Assembly: GCA_023053575.1 (NCBI GenBank)
Contig: JAKZAP010000018.1
Location: forward strand, 15,466,202 to 15,530,201
Source: Branchinecta lynchi
Taxonomy: Eukaryota; Arthropoda; Branchiopoda; Anostraca; Branchinectidae
Direction: 5' to 3'
DNA length: 64,000 bases
The position numbers were made by a program, and so were the translations under genes. The notes beneath the pieces are model-generated. The model worked only from the letters and a program-made list of their open reading frames with translations. It was not told where the DNA came from and searched no databases. The number at the start of each line of letters is the position of its first letter. Position 1 is the first letter of the stretch. This document shows positions 40,367 through 52,717 of the stretch, in pieces.

Positions 40367-42274
40367 TAGTGGCGAAACTAGGGGGGGGGGGGGGATGGGG
40401 GAGCAGCTGCCGCCCCTTTGTCGGTAAAAAAAAGAAATTTCTTGCGGGGAAATCGGCAGCGTTTGTCGGTACGGCACGCTTTATCTATCCGTTTCTGATA
40501 ACGGCAAAAGCTCTGTCGGTAAATTAGGAAACTTCTTTTTGGGACATCGGCATTATTTGGCGCATTCGGTTTTTGGTAAAGCAAGAGCTCTGACAAACAC
40601 TTTCCTCATTCCGTTTCTGATACCGACGAAAGCTCTGTCAGTAAATCATGAATTGTAGGGAAATCGGCAGCATTTGTCGGTGCGCGGATTCTGTTTTTGC
40701 TATCCCAAAACGTAAGTGGAGTCCGTCTGTCCGTCCGTCTGTAAGCACGATAACTCTCGAAGGGAATGAGATATTTTGATGAAACTTGGTGTGAGGATTC
40801 ATTGGGTCGGCGGACCAGTCGAGTTGGTAAACGGGCTTTGTAGCCCTACATTTAGGGGTGGGGGAGGGGGTTCAAATTAAGGGGCAAACAAAATATTTTA
40901 AACAGCTAATGTGATAGTCGGTAAGAAGACATGTTGAACACGATGGTGAAAACCATTTTGTAATCGGACAAGTAGTTCGTCCGGAATCCGGCCAAAACCG
41001 GAAAGTTTGTTAAAAGTAAAAGTTTTATTTGAAGTTGATTAGACAATATTTATCAATTTACCGACAAAACCGACGCATGTTCCTCGCGAACGCATTTTAC
41101 AACAGTTGTAATAATAAATTGTGAAATATTCAACGGAGATGGTTTTCTAATGAAAGTTAATGAATTTGTTATGAAGTTTCCTGATTTACCTGAAGAGCTC
41201 TTGTCCTAGACCAAAGGTTTCAATGGGATCCCAAAAATTCAATATTTGATCTAGACAACTGGGTCTTGTCTTGTCTGGGTCTTGTCAATTAGAATTAGGA
41301 AACTTCTTTTTGGGACATCGGCATTATTTGGCGCATTCGGTTTTTGGTAAAGCAAGAGCTCTGACAAACACTTTCCTCATTCCGTTTCTGATGCCGACGA
41401 AAGCTCTGTCAGTAAATCATGAATTGTAGGGAAATCGACAGCATTTGTCGGTGCGCGGATTCTGTTTTTGCTATCCCAAAACGTAAGTGGAGTCCGTCTG
41501 TCCGTCCGTCTGTAAGCACGATAACTCTCGAAGGGAATGAGATATTTTGATGAAACTTGGTGTGAGGATTCATTGGGTCGGCGGACCAGTCGAGTTGGTA
41601 AACGGGCTTTTTAGCCCTACATTTAGGGGTGGGGGAGGGGGTTCAAATTAAGGGGCAAACAAAATATTTTAAACAGCTAATGTGATAGTCGGTAAGAAGA
41701 CATGTTGAACACGATGGTGAAAACCATTTTGTAATCGGACAAGTAGTTCGTCCGGAATCCGGCCAAAACCGGGAAGTTTGTTAAAAGTAAAAGTTTTATT
41801 TGAAGTTGATTAGATGTCGGATTTAGGGATAGGGCGACATGCTGAACACGATGGTGAAAACCATTCTCTCGACGGACAAGTAGTTCGCCCGGAATCCGGC
41901 CCAAACCGGAAAGTTTGTTAAAATTAAAAGTTTTATTTTCTGAACTTTAATAGTAAAAATGTTCAAGCAGTCTGGCGAAGACAAGACCCAGTTGTCTGGA
42001 TCAAATATTGAATTTTTGGGATCCCATTGAAACCTTTGGTCTAGGACAAGAGCTCTTCAGGTAAATCAGGAAACTTCATAACAAATTCATTAACTTTCAT
42101 TAGAAAACCATCTCCGTTGAATATTTCACAATTTATTATTACAACTGTTGTAAAATGCGTTCGCGAGGAACGTGCGTCGGTTTTGTCGGTAAATTGATAA
42201 ATATTGTCGGTAAAATCTGAGCTTGCCCCCTCCTCCCCCCCCTCCCCCACGAAAATGGACTAGTTTTGCCACTG
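40367..42274. mobile_element. hAT-type element, 1.9 kb, 8-bp target duplication GGTGTGGA
   Basis: The ends TAGTGGCGAAACTAG and CTAGTTTTGCCACTG are inverted repeats. GGTGTGGA flanks both (40359-40366, 42275-42282). It carries element D sequence, a near-identical direct duplication of about 500 bp (about 40525 and 41286) and a large inverted repeat (41047-41282 and 41973-42212). No transposase is left. Confidence 0.88.
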
Positions 42275-42282
42275 GGTGTGGA

Positions 42283-43030
42283 GGGAGGGTGCATCCGGAA
42301 CCTTTTGTCAGTTGCGAAGGGTGATCCGATTAAAACGTGTTTATTTGGTCTCATTTGCCACCGGATCCGACCAAGTTGCGTGGATTGGGGGGGGGGGGGC
42401 TGGGGTGTGATTGTGACACGTCTTGGGGGCTAACGAGTCGAGTGATTGGAAAAGGTCGAGATGATAAATTTGGGGGTTTTGATAAGTTTTGGGATTTGGG
42501 GATTCTACCTCGGTAGATGGGGTGGTAGAATTGGACCGGGTCCGAGAATGCTCAGCTCCGAACGAAACTTGATTGGTGGTACGATAAGTTACCCTAGATG
42601 ATCAGTTTATGTGTCCGAAGCGGACCGGACCAGCAGTGGCGGGATGCAGGGAGGGGGAACCCGGAACTGTCTGGCATGTGTAAGTTACTGACGGACCGGT
42701 TCAGTTGGGTGAAACTTGATGGCTGGTAACAGAAAATTCCATAGATGATATGTTTGTGCCTCTGATCTGGTTACTTCCACGGTGGGGAGTTGGAGCAGGA
42801 CGGGTCCCGGAAATTGTGTTGCATGCCCAGGGATCAGACGAGTTGAGCGATTGTGATGAAAATTGGAAGATGCAAAGATTGTATGACGTAGATGACTGTT
42901 TTAGGCTCTAACCCTGATCCGACAATGAGGGGGGAGTAGAAGGGACATCTGATATATAGGGGGATTGGATATCCACCAAAACAAGTTGGAATCATGCAAC
43001 CCTGGGGCGTCGACGAGATACAGGAAGTCA
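42283..43030. repeat. Degenerate element B fragment
   Basis: GTGATCCGATTAAAACGTG, GATGAAAATTGG, GGTCCGAG and G-rich spacers follow the order of element B units but are strongly diverged. No coding potential. Confidence 0.45.
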
Positions 43031-43165
43031 TTCAGACAATATTTTGTGGAAAATTTTAACAAGTGACAGACATTTTATTTTTGTAACATATATTGTTTCA
43101 TTCATTCACAATGCTCGAAAATGCTCAGTTTCAGTCGCTTCAGAAACTATTAAACTATGTTTCAG

Positions 43166-43374
43166 GGAGTATGGACTACTCAGTCGCCCTCTGGGACTTC
43201 TCAAAACTAACTGAGGATGTCACTGAAGACACTATGACCCAGTATGCCATCGACGTCAAGAAGAATGTGGATACTTTCCTTCTGGGGCGCTATCCTACGA
43301 AGAAAACGTCGGTTTTGGCGCTTCACTTCACCCGGAGGAATTTATTGATGGGAGCAGGAATGTTTGAAGGATAA
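43166..43374 (+). CDS. TAF5: TAF5 coding exon 7 (end of WD40 repeat 6, C-terminus, stop)
   Basis: The acceptor is TTTCAG|GGAGTATG. It reads SMDYSVALWDFSKL, a TAF5-type insert, then LGRYPTKKTSVLALHFTRRN and a stop at 43372-43374. HFTRRNLLMGAG matches the family's closing motif. A possible poly(A) signal variant lies shortly downstream (AATACA at about 43405). Confidence 0.94.
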
Positions 43375-43469
43375 GAGAGATAGAGTGTTTGTACAGGATT
43401 TGTAAATACATTTTTTTTATGTTGCAAGTGGTTAACAATAAGTTTGAAGAGGAAGCGGTATGGGAAAGT

Positions 43470-44060
43470 TCCATTAAATCGTTCTTTGGGCTGCAGAACT
43501 AGAGCCCGAATCCAGCAAGTACACGGCATTTGTCACATGGGACGACCAATTCGAATATACCGTGACTCCTCAAGGTTTGAAGACCAGCGGCCAAGCCTTC
43601 CAACGCATGATGGCCAGAGTTCCGACAAGTTGAAGAAAACAAAAGCCTATCAAGATGACACAATATTCCATGGAGCCACCTTCAATGAGTTCATCAACAA
43701 TACTACAGGTTTGTTCCAACGGTTTCGAGAACACAGACTGCGCATCCGTCCTGAGAAGACGCAGCTTGCGGTAAAGAAGATAAAGCTTCTTGGTCACCGT
43801 ATCACGCAAGACGGCATATGTGTTGACGAAGATAAGGTGAAAACCATTGTCGACTATCCGGTTTCAAGGAACGTGAAGCAGATTCGAAGTTTTCTTCGCC
43901 TTGCTGGATTTTACAGACGCTACATCTACAACTTCAGCAGAATCGCAGCTCCTCTTTCCCGTCTTCTTCAGAAGGACGTCCAGTTTTTCTTGGACAACCA
44001 CTGCAAGGCAAGTGCTGATCACAGAAAAACTAGGTATTTTATCCTACGTAGTCCCCGAAG
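43470..44060 (+). pseudogene. Ty3/Gypsy reverse transcriptase fragment
   Basis: Just 3' of TAF5, successive + frames give TVTPQGLKTSGQAFQRMMA, YQDDTIFHGATFNEF (the RT active-site block, with Q in the usual YLDD), KIKLLGHRITQDGI, RSFLRLAGFYRRYI and then the start of RNase H. The order is that of Gypsy pol. A frameshift at about 43620 and loss of gag, protease, integrase and LTRs make it a dead fragment. Confidence 0.8.
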
Positions 44061-44195
44061 CCGCGCCGGATCGAAATTCCGCGGTGGCGCACCGCTGATT
44101 TCTCTGCGTTTGCTTTGTTCTCGGCACTTCTTAGTTACTTTTCAGTTTTCCAACAAATTTTTGAAATTTTTCCCTGACAAATCGTCAGCGTTGAT

Positions 44196-44350
44196 TTGGC
44201 ACTTGCAGTCTTCGTTCAAGCGCCATATAGCGATCGTAATTGCGGCCCTTCCGTCTCGCTTGTGAGCACCTCCACGTAAGCTAAGACGATGGAACTTAAC
44301 AGGCTTATGAAGGACCCGACTACTTGCTCGGCGAAACCATGTTTCCCGGA
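44196..44350 (+). repeat. Element B left-end fragment
   Basis: TTGGCACTTGCAGTC, GCGCCATATAGCGATCG and CACGTAAGCTAAGACGATGG match the left end of element B (compare 50930-51060). It is truncated on the right by the LINE fragment. Confidence 0.55.
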
Positions 44351-44384
44351 TAATAATACAAAGCAAGAGAAAAGGCTTTCGCCT

Positions 44385-44830
44385 CTAAATGACTCTAAGA
44401 AATTTTGAGTAGTTGAACTGATCAGAGATAAAAATGCCATCAACAATGTACTTGAAACTTTTGATAGATTCAGCATTAACCGCATCTTCGGTAAGGCTGT
44501 TCCAAGGATCAATAATTCTGTTGCCAAAATCCCACTTAAAAACGTCCTTGTGGAATCTTGATTTTGCAAGCTTGTAAGCGTGACCCCGATGATGACGGTT
44601 AATGCTTAATCTTACTAAATCAGTCACTTTGTCATAGCTTCCATTGATTAATTTGAATGTTTCAGTCAGGTCTTCTCTAAAATATCTATATGCAATGGAG
44701 GGAAGGCACAACTTGGCTAATCTCATTTGGTAGGGAAGATCGCGCAGATCTGGTACGAACTTCGTAGCTCTCCGTTGAATTTTTTCATAAGCCTCAATGT
44801 CACAATTGTAATATGTATAATATCCGATCA
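44385..44830 (-). pseudogene. LINE reverse transcriptase C-terminal fragment
   Basis: The - strand frame reads YEKIQRRATKFVPDLRDLPY, KLCLPSIAYRYFREDLTETF, KLINGSYD, then RGHAYKL and RIIDPWNSLTEDAVNAESI. This is the conserved C-terminal block of CR1/Jockey-like RTs. The 5' part is absent. Confidence 0.8.
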
Positions 44831-45245
44831 GTCGTGTGGGGGGGGGGGGAGGAATACGAAAACTTGTGACCCGCATGACGCGGTTCGAAGGGGCAGAGGG
44901 ATATCCGTTTATATGTCCAAACGCATCTGACCACGGGGGCGAGGAGGGACTCCGGAAATGTTGGAACATGGGTAGGAGCCAAAGGAATATAGAGATTGGG
45001 ATGAAACTTGAACCTTACAAAGATTTGAAGTCCGGACGGAATCTGACCTCGGGACGAGCAGTTCGAAGGAGCGTACCTTAAATTTTCGGGAAGTACTTCG
45101 ATTCCAAGGAAACTTGGTGGCTAATAAAAGCAAATGTCCTAAGTTTTCCGAATCACATCCGACTTTGGCGGAGGTGGAGGGGGAGGCCCGGAAGTCTTTT
45201 AACATGCGCAGATGCCACTTGGATCGGCCAAATGCCATGGAAACT
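44831..45245. repeat. Degenerate element B unit
   Basis: GGGATGAAACTTGAACC, GTCCGGACGGAATCTGACC and a G-rich block recall the internal units of element B. Non-coding. Confidence 0.45.
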
Positions 45246-45496
45246 AGAGGCGTTTTTCCGCGATACAATTGTGGGTCACACACTTCTGAGTGTTTGTTGC
45301 CGAGCCGAGACACAACGGAGCCACAAGTTGAAACACGGAAAAGCCGTTTTGACTATTTTTGGGACGGTAATTTCATATCTCTAAAAATAGAAAATAAAAT
45401 CTCAACAGATTGAACTTAAGACTTTCGTCCTTACCATTCTCTGCAAAAAGGATGCTCAGTTTTATGTCTACATGCTCCAGAAAGTAGTCAATTTTT

Positions 45497-47593
45497 GGGA
45501 TCCCAAAGTGTAAGAGGAGGGATACGTATGACATCGCAAAAGTTGTCCGTCTGTCAGCACGATGACTGTCGAAGGGAATGAGATATTTTGATGAAACTTC
45601 ACGTGAGGACTCTTTGTTTCAAGGGTAAGGTCAAGTTCGTAGTTGGGCTCTTTAGCTCTACAGTTAGAGGGGGGGGATTTCACCAAGTCCAAGGAGGCCG
45701 CTGATTGGCTGCTGGCTTCCAAGTGGGGAGGAGTTAAGGGTTGACAAGTGACAGTTTGGAGGTAAGCCCCGCCCTGTGGGAGGAGCTACGTAATGAAAAA
45801 GCGATGCTGCGGCCGGGGCAAACAAAATATTTTTAAATAGCTAATGTGATAGTCGATTATGGGGTAAGAAAACATGCTGAACACGAATATGCAACATATT
45901 TTCTCGTCCGACAAGTAGTTAGCCCGGAATCCGGCAAAAACCGGAAAGTTGGTTTAATGTAAAAGTTTCATTTGAAGTTGCTTAAATGTTCGATTTAGGG
46001 GGAAGAATACATGCTGAACACGATGTTGAATAACCTTTTCTCGCCGGACAAGTAGTTTGTCCGGAATCAGGCCAAAACCGGAAAGCTGGTTAAAAGTAAA
46101 AGTTTTTTCAAATCAAATCAAATCATTTAATGTAAACCAGATACAGTCTCTCATAGGCATAGCCCAAATATGGTATCTTTTAGTCAAACAGTTAAAACAA
46201 GAAAGATTTGTCAACGAGAAAAACAAAAAGAATAGGATAAAACGCACAAGTTATGAATTGTTAAAGGTACGAACAAAACTCGGCACAAAGCTTCGAGAAT
46301 AACGCTGTGACCTGGAGTAAACCGGTGTCAGTTTTGGAACTTTCGCAGCCGCCTCTCTGGGGAGTCGGGATCTGAGGGGGACAAAGGGAGGCGGGAGGAA
46401 GTTCTTGTAGATGGGGTGGAGGAGGAGGGTTGAGCCAAATTGTAGGCACAGTTTCTCTCGACGGACAAAAAGGGGGTCAAGTTTGTATTCTTTTAGATAA
46501 AGAGAGTAAGGCAGTGGGGAACCTCCGTAGATGATTTGTAGAGACCTCTTCTGAACCCGTTCAATTTTATCACTTTCTTCTTTTGTAAGAGCGAAATGCC
46601 AAACAGGACATGCATATTCTACTAGTGGGCGGATGAACATGCAGAAAATTAATTTTAGTTTATCTTTAGGAACCCGGAATTTCTTTAGAGTCTTCAGCAT
46701 TTGGATAGCACCATTTGCCTTTTTTACAATCAATCTTGTGTTTTCATGCCAAGTTAGATCAGAAGAGATCACTACCCCAAGCAGGGTAGTGCTGTTACTG
46801 AGGAGGTTTGGGTCTATAGGTGGTTCGAATTCAGGTAGGCTTTTCTTGAGAAATGAAAATGTCATTACTGAAGATTTATCTTTATTTACCACCATATTTA
46901 ATTTTGCTGCTTCAGAGGTAACTTGTTCAATATAATTGAAAGTTTGACTTTTACACGCTCCAAATACTACCTCTGCTAGGGAAAGATCATCTACATACTT
47001 CCATCTTTCTTCCAGTTTCATTTGAAGTTGACGAAATGTTCGATTTAAGGGCAAGTAGACATGTCGAACACTTATGTGAAAATCATTTTCTACCCGGACA
47101 ACGAGTCCGCCCGGAATCCGGCGAAAACCGGAATTTTTTTAAAAGTAATAAGTTTTATTTGAAGTTGATTACATCTCCATTTTTTTTTTTGGCTGGCCAA
47201 GTAGTTCGCTCAGAATTCGGTTGAAACCGGAAATTTGGCAGAAGTAAAGCAGGAAGTTTCGGTCAGTGTCGTCAAAATAGATATGGCTTATACAGGTATA
47301 TCTGAACTTAGTTTTCTCTGATGATTAGCCTGGCGAAGACTGGATCTGGCGAAGACAAGACCCAGTTGTCTGGATGAAATATTCGGTTTTTGTGATCCCT
47401 TCGAAACCTTAGGTCTTGTTCATTTACGATAGAAATATTGCCATTTTCAAGTTCTGAAATAGGGGTACACGTAGGCAACCTTTTCGAACCTTGTTTAGGG
47501 GTACGCGGTACGGAAAAGGAACCACTGCTCTATAAGACCCGAGTGTCTGGATAAAATATTAAATGTTTGGGATCCCATCGAAACCTTTGGTCT
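45497..47593. mobile_element. Element D copy interrupting element C
   Basis: It starts TTTGGGATCCCAAAGTGTAA and ends GGGATCCCATCGAAACCTTT then GGTCTT. The interior has about 130-bp tandem units with GGACAAGTAGTTCGCCCGGA, ATCCGGC and AAAACCGGAAAG. Non-coding. Confidence 0.65.
46108..47054 (-). pseudogene. LINE reverse transcriptase 3' fragment nested in element D
   Basis: The - strand ORF 47054-46251 reads RWKYVDDLSLAEVVFGACKS (YVDD active site), LLGVVISSDLTWHENT, FCMFIRPLVEYACPVWHFAL and SLQIIYGGSPLPY, which is RT palm end, thumb and C-terminus. It is 5'-truncated, as LINE insertions usually are. The 3' end at about 46108-46130 carries (AATCA)n, a microsatellite tail. It is the best-preserved RT in the window but lacks the endonuclease and fingers. 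Confidence 0.82.
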
Positions 47594-47809
47594 TATATTG
47601 TTTCGACATTATTTGCGGCTAAATTTGAATTTCCAGCCAGAAACGAGCCACAAAATCGACAATCACTTCCGCAGTTGTTTGTCGAATTTGAGCCATAAAG
47701 CTAGCCACAAAAATCTTTTGGTCGCGGAAACTCACTTGTGGCCGCACAAAACAACACGGAAATGCTCTTTTCGAGCCACAAAGTGTTTGTGGTAGCACGG
47801 AATACGCCT

Positions 47810-48640
47810 GAGATGTTTTATTTTGAGGTCCTGACCGGATCCGGCCGCGTTGGGGGGGGGGGGCTGGGTGTCGCTGAAAATTTTCCGGATGTTGTCCGAT
47901 CCAAGAAAAACTTGATCGGTAGTAAGTATCATGGATGCAACTATGTGTAGGAACCAGCGATCGAACCGCCATTGTATGAACCAAAGTCTTCAGCCGAGAA
48001 GTAATGGCTATAGGCTACATAGCAAAGTGAGTCTCGTACTCGTGGGTACGACACGAGTTTTGTTTAGTAATCAGGTAAACTTATTTAACGTAATTAACCG
48101 ATGGCAATTCCAGTTTCCACCATGCAATTGAAATATTTCTTAGGACCATGGTAAGAAACGATAAGGAAATACTGAACAATATCATCTAGTGACATTTCTT
48201 AATAATTTAAAACATGGATAACTGCAATCTTAAGAAACATTGCGGCCTATCTGCAGTATAAATAGATTGGCTTTTAATCGATCTCCTTCAGTCTTCGTGT
48301 AGCGCGTAGGCAGTATTAGTAGCTGTGTTCAAGTAAAGGTAGGGTTTGCGATTCCAACATTTCCAACACCTTTTTTCTTTTCGAGTGTCTTTGCACCCGG
48401 AGGATCGATCTGTTCACTAAATACAGATTATCCTTCAGATAACCAACATGTAACGGCGTAACAACAATGACGAAAGACAAATAATTGACGGTTTAGATGA
48501 TGTGTTGCGTTTCTTGTGTATAATTTGTTAGTTTTAGCTGTAATCTTTTTTTTTAGTTATAGTCGATTCCTGATATGATATGACAATTGTTACGTTAAAA
48601 GCCCAAGGACACTGGCTGTACGAAAAAAATTGAGAAACTT
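47810..48640. other. Gene-free stretch
   Basis: A short element B-like block (CCTGACCGGATCCGGC plus a G run, 47828-47860) and otherwise unremarkable A/T-rich sequence. Confidence 0.4.
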
Positions 48641-48960
48641 ATCTCTAATCACCACTCAAAACTACCAAAAAATTAGCTCCGACAGCTTGATTGACAGCTT
48701 GAGAGATCTCCCTTCTTTCTTTAGTAAAATATAACACTCGCTGCTCAACTTTTTCCCAAACCATTCCTGATCCCACTCATTTATTCCAAATATTACTCTT
48801 CTCAAATCATTTAGTTCCCTCCATTCACTCATAAGACGCCGCACACACTCATTTATTTCTCCACACATCGGGCAAAAGTAAGGACCAATTCTCCAATCTC
48901 CCTGCCAAAGTACCTCCTCCTATTCCCCAAAAGGTACTACCAGCCAGCTTACTTATTTCA
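48640..48960 (-). pseudogene. LINE ORF2 C-terminal fragment
   Basis: On the - strand one reads RIGPYFCPMCGE (zinc knuckle) followed by ELNDLRRVIFGINEWDQEWF. This parallels GPYFCPLCGKVDEDVEQL and ELRDLRREVFG in the + strand LINE at 53545-54765. Truncated. Confidence 0.65.
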
Positions 48961-49369
48961 GTTCTTTCCTTCTAAACCAGATTTCAAAAAAAAAAAAATT
49001 GAAATCTGACTTTTTTCTAGGAAAATTTAAGTATATCTATTATACAAGCTCTAGCTTTTAATGTGTTTCAACCTCCAAGAATTTTGATCCTAAAACGTCA
49101 ACTAAGTGAAATCAGGGTTGCCACATGTCGCACGATAGTGTGAATTGTCACTCTATTTTGTTTTTGTCACTCTCTGTCCTAGTAGGACATAAAAATCACT
49201 CTATTTCATGAAAGTAAAGTTAAGTTGTGTCATTTTTACAGAGATGATTCCGACCAAACATTTCATGAAAAGAAATTTCGCTCCCGATTCACACTGTTTT
49301 GGGACAAAGGTCACTCTCTAAATATTTTTGATGTGGCAACCCGGAGTGAAACACCGTTCTTGCAGATAG

Positions 49370-49660
49370 AGAATACCACGAAATGCGCCGCAGGCTAAAT
49401 TTTGTGTAAACATAACTGTAATGCATCAGTTGAGATTATTCCTTTAAGATTCGTATAATTAAATTCACAGATTCGGCTCTTCACTAAAATTCGAAGCTTC
49501 CAGCGACTATAATTTTGTAATATCTCTTTTTTTTTTGGACAAATTTAATCTACCTACCATACAAATTGTAGCTTTTGCTGTGTTTCAAACCCCAAAGACT
49601 TTCAAGACTGAAACGCCAACGAAATGAAGGGTTACCTGTGAAATCACAGATCTTTTCGCA
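49370..49660. repeat. CGCCGCAGGC dispersed repeat
   Basis: GCGCCGCAGGCTAAATTTTG followed by A/T-rich sequence and AGCTTTTGCTGTGTTTCAAA; related to 1455-1700 and 13100-13260. Confidence 0.5.
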
Positions 49661-49779
49661 CAGTAAAGTAGGCACAAAGCATATTTGTTCTGATTTTACT
49701 GCAAAAGAAGTAGTTGCAAAAGAGCCAGATTAACCGACGAAACTTTCAGTCTTCGCCCGACAAAACTTTGCAGTCATTG

Positions 49780-50640
49780 GATTTCTTGCTTGTAGAAAAT
49801 CTCGATTTGCGGACGAGGCGTAAGCTTTCAGGATTGGCCCGACACAAAAGTTTACGGAATTCGATTTATTACGTGAAATAAGATCTCGATCTGCCGACGA
49901 GACTTAAGCTTTCCAGGTGTGCCCGAAAAATGTTTGCTGAATTTGATTTCTTACGCACAAAACTAACCCAATGTACCGACAAGTATACCGAAGCCTGACA
50001 AAAGGATTCAGAACTCGGTTTCTTCTGTGTTTTGCCCGACAAAATAGTAAAGAGCTTCACTTCTAACGTGTAAATAGAAGCCGATATGCCGACGAAACTT
50101 AAACTTTCGGGATACGCCTGATAAACGTTTACAGAATTTGATTTCTTGCGGGAAAAGAACCCGATGTGCCGACGAGAAAACCGACGGCCGATAAAACCAT
50201 ACGGCATTTTATTTTTTGTGCGTGTTTTGCCGGACAAGACTACATAACTTGTTTACCTGATGGGCCGACGAGACTTGAACTTCCCGGGTGCTCCTGACAA
50301 ATGTTTGCAGAATTTGATTCCTTCGGTATAAAGAATCCGATGTGCCGACGAGTCGACCGACGCCTGACTGAAGCATACGAAATTTTGTTTCTTATGTATA
50401 AGAAGAACACGATGTGCCGACGAGAAAACCGACGCCCGATAAAACCATACGGCATTTGATTGTTTGTGCGTGTTTTTGAGGACAAGACTACAGAACTTGT
50501 TTACCTAATGTGCCGACGATACTTGAACTTTCCGGGTGCGCCCGACAAATTTTCTTGATTCCTTCGGTATAAAGAATCCGATGTGCCGACGAGTCAACCG
50601 ACGCCCGTCAAAAGCATACCAAATTTATTATCGTTGTAAA
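49780..50640. repeat. Composite tandem repeat
   Basis: Blocks built on TGCCGACGAGACTT, CCGACAAATGTTTGCAGAAT and GATAAAACCATACGGCATTT recur about every 170-250 bp. Frames read through it are repeat-derived. Confidence 0.6.
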
Positions 50641-50649
50641 AAATACTTT

Positions 50650-50700
50650 CTCAAGACCTTTGGGGGGGACTCCCCCCTCCCCCCGTAGTGGCGCCCCTGA
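50650..50700. mobile_element. hAT MITE remnant
   Basis: A G run, CCCCCCTCCCCCC and GTAGTGGCGCCCCTGA correspond to one end of the poly-G hAT MITE at 63100-63401. Confidence 0.45.
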
Positions 50701-50917
50701 CTATCCCTATCAACCGATCACCTCTGAACTTCCTGGTCCCTAAGTATATTTTTACTTCTCTGGCGATGTCCCTAACTCTAACCCATCACCTTCGTTCGAC
50801 CTATCCCCATCCCCACATTCGTGTTAAATTTTCCTAACCCGAGAGTCTCATAATTCCTTACCTCTTTCCCAGACAAGATCATTCGGAATATCGTTGATGC
50901 AAATACCATTTTTGTTT

Positions 50918-52548
50918 TTATGGCACTTGCCCTTCGGCCAAGTGCCATATAGCGATCGCAATTTCTGTCCGTCCGTCGGTCTGTCGGTCTGTCCAGGTTT
51001 TGCTAGTTCGGGCACTTCCACATAAGCTAGGATGATAAAACTTGGCAGGCATATCAGGGACCCCAAATGATTAAGTTGGAAATAGTCACTTCCCCGATCC
51101 GAGCACCGTGGGGGGAGTGGAGGGAGGGGGAATCCGGAATCTTGAGGTATTTTTAACTTTTGAACGGGTGATCGGATCTCGATGAAACTTGATATTTGGA
51201 ACGACCTCATGTCTCAGACGACCCACTTAAAATCCGGACCGGATCCAGTGACTTTTGGGGGGAGCTGGAGTGGGCAACCGGAAATCTTGGGAAACGCTAT
51301 GAGTGGAGGGATCGAGATGAAACTTGGTGGGAAGACACCTAGCAAACACTAGATACATCGTTGACATAACCGAGCCGATTTGGGCACTGTGGGGGGGAGT
51401 GGAGGGAGGGGGAATCCGGAATCTTGAGGTATTTATAACTTTTGAACGGGTGATCGGATCTCGATGGAACTTGATATTTGGAAAGACCTCATGCCTCAGA
51501 CGACCTACTTAAAATCCGGACCGGATCCGGTGACTTTTGGGGGGAGCTGGAGGGGGCAACCGGAAATCTTGGGAAACGCTATGAGTGGAGGGATCGAGAT
51601 GAAACTTTGTGGGAAGACACCTAGCAAACACTAGATACATCGCTGACATAACCGAGCCGATTCGGGCACTGTGGGGGGAGTAGAGGGAGGGGGAATCCAG
51701 AATCTTGAGGTATTTATAACTTTTGAACGGGGGATCGGATCTCGATGGAACTTGATATTTGGAAAGACCTCATCCCTCAGACGACCCACTTAAAATCTGG
51801 ACCGGATCCGGTGACTTTTGGGGGGAGCTGGAGGGGGCAACCGGAAATCTTGGGAAACGCTATGAGTGGAGGGATCGAGATGAAACTTGGTGGGAAGACA
51901 CCTAGCAAACACTAGATACATCATTAACATAACCGAGCCGATTCGGGTACTGTGGGGGGAGTAGAGGGAGGGGGAATCCGGAATCTTGAGGTATTTATAA
52001 CTTTTGAACGGGTGATCGGATCTCGATGGAACTTGATATTTGGAAAGACCTCATCCCTCAGACGACCCACGTAAAATCTGGACCGGATCCGGTGACTTTT
52101 GGGGGGAGCTGGAGGGGGCAACCGGAAATCTTTGGAAACGCTATGAGTGGAGGGATCGAGATGAAACTTGGTGGGAAGACACCTAGCAAACACTAGATAC
52201 ATCATTGACATAACCGAGCCGATTTGGGCACTGTCGGGGGAGTGGAGGGAGGGGGAATCCGGAATCTTGAGGTATTTATAACTTTTGAACGGGTGACCGG
52301 ATCTCGATGAAACTTGATATTTGGAAAGATCTCATGCCTCAGACGACCCACTTAAAATCCGGACCGGATCCGGTGACTTTTGGGGGGAGCTGGAGGGGAG
52401 AACCGGAAATATTGGAAAACGCTATGAGTGGAGGGATCGAGATGAAACTTGGTGGGAAGACACCTAGCAAACACTAGATATATCATTGACATAACCGAGC
52501 CGTGCCTACTCGTTACAAGTGCCATATGAGCTCGTAGCTCTTGTTAAT
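50918..52548 (+). mobile_element. Element B, copy 2, with about five 281-bp tandem units
   Basis: The left hairpin GGCACTTG...CAAGTGCC is at 50921-50947 and the right end CAAGTGCCATATGAGCTCGT, AGCTCTTGTT at 52518-52548. GATCGAGATGAAACTT recurs at about 51309, 51591, 51872, 52153 and 52432, i.e. every 279-282 bp. Each unit has G-rich tracts. Non-coding. Confidence 0.75.
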
Positions 52549-52717
52549 TTAAGCATCTCCTCAAATACATCGCAAGGGGATATGGTTGGGATATCTTTTT
52601 CTTCGAAAATAGGAACTGAAAAGTCGCAAGGTAGAGGAGGATGTGCAGATGACACGCCTTGTGCGCTTCACAACCAGATTCGTTGTGGGTTACTGTCTCT
52701 TTTTTTCAGGTCGGAAT

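Larger units (their letters stand above)
10044..43374 (+). other. TAF5: TAF5 gene locus (coding span, seven coding exons)
   Basis: Exons 10044-10454, 14356-15024, 29720-29854, 37008-37260, 38459-38560, 40049-40264 and 43166-43374 total 1995 coding bases (664 residues plus stop). All internal junctions are GT-AG and phases agree (0,0,0,1,1,1). Introns measure about 3.9, 14.7 (including 100 N), 7.2, 1.2, 1.5 and 2.9 kb and are packed with transposons. Domain order LisH, NTD2, charged linker and six WD40 repeats is that of TAF5, the scaffold subunit of TFIID (and of SAGA in many animals). The length lies within the usual animal range of about 700-800 residues. No exon appears broken, so the gene is probably functional despite the intronic load. 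Confidence 0.93.
45248..47809. mobile_element. Element C, copy 3, split by a nested insertion
   Basis: The left part 45248-45496 (AGGCGTTTTTCCGCGATAC) and the right part 47594-47809 (ending GGAATACGCCT) together give one complete copy of the roughly 530-bp element C. The 2.1 kb between them is element D, which itself contains a LINE fragment. Confidence 0.7.

Noticed and set aside
41677..42250. Several 65-75-residue ORFs in the hAT element
   Set aside because: They follow repeat units in several frames and both strands, with no conserved domain.
46251..47054. Active LINE
   Set aside because: It has a YVDD box and an open frame but lacks the endonuclease and N-terminal RT; 5'-truncated.
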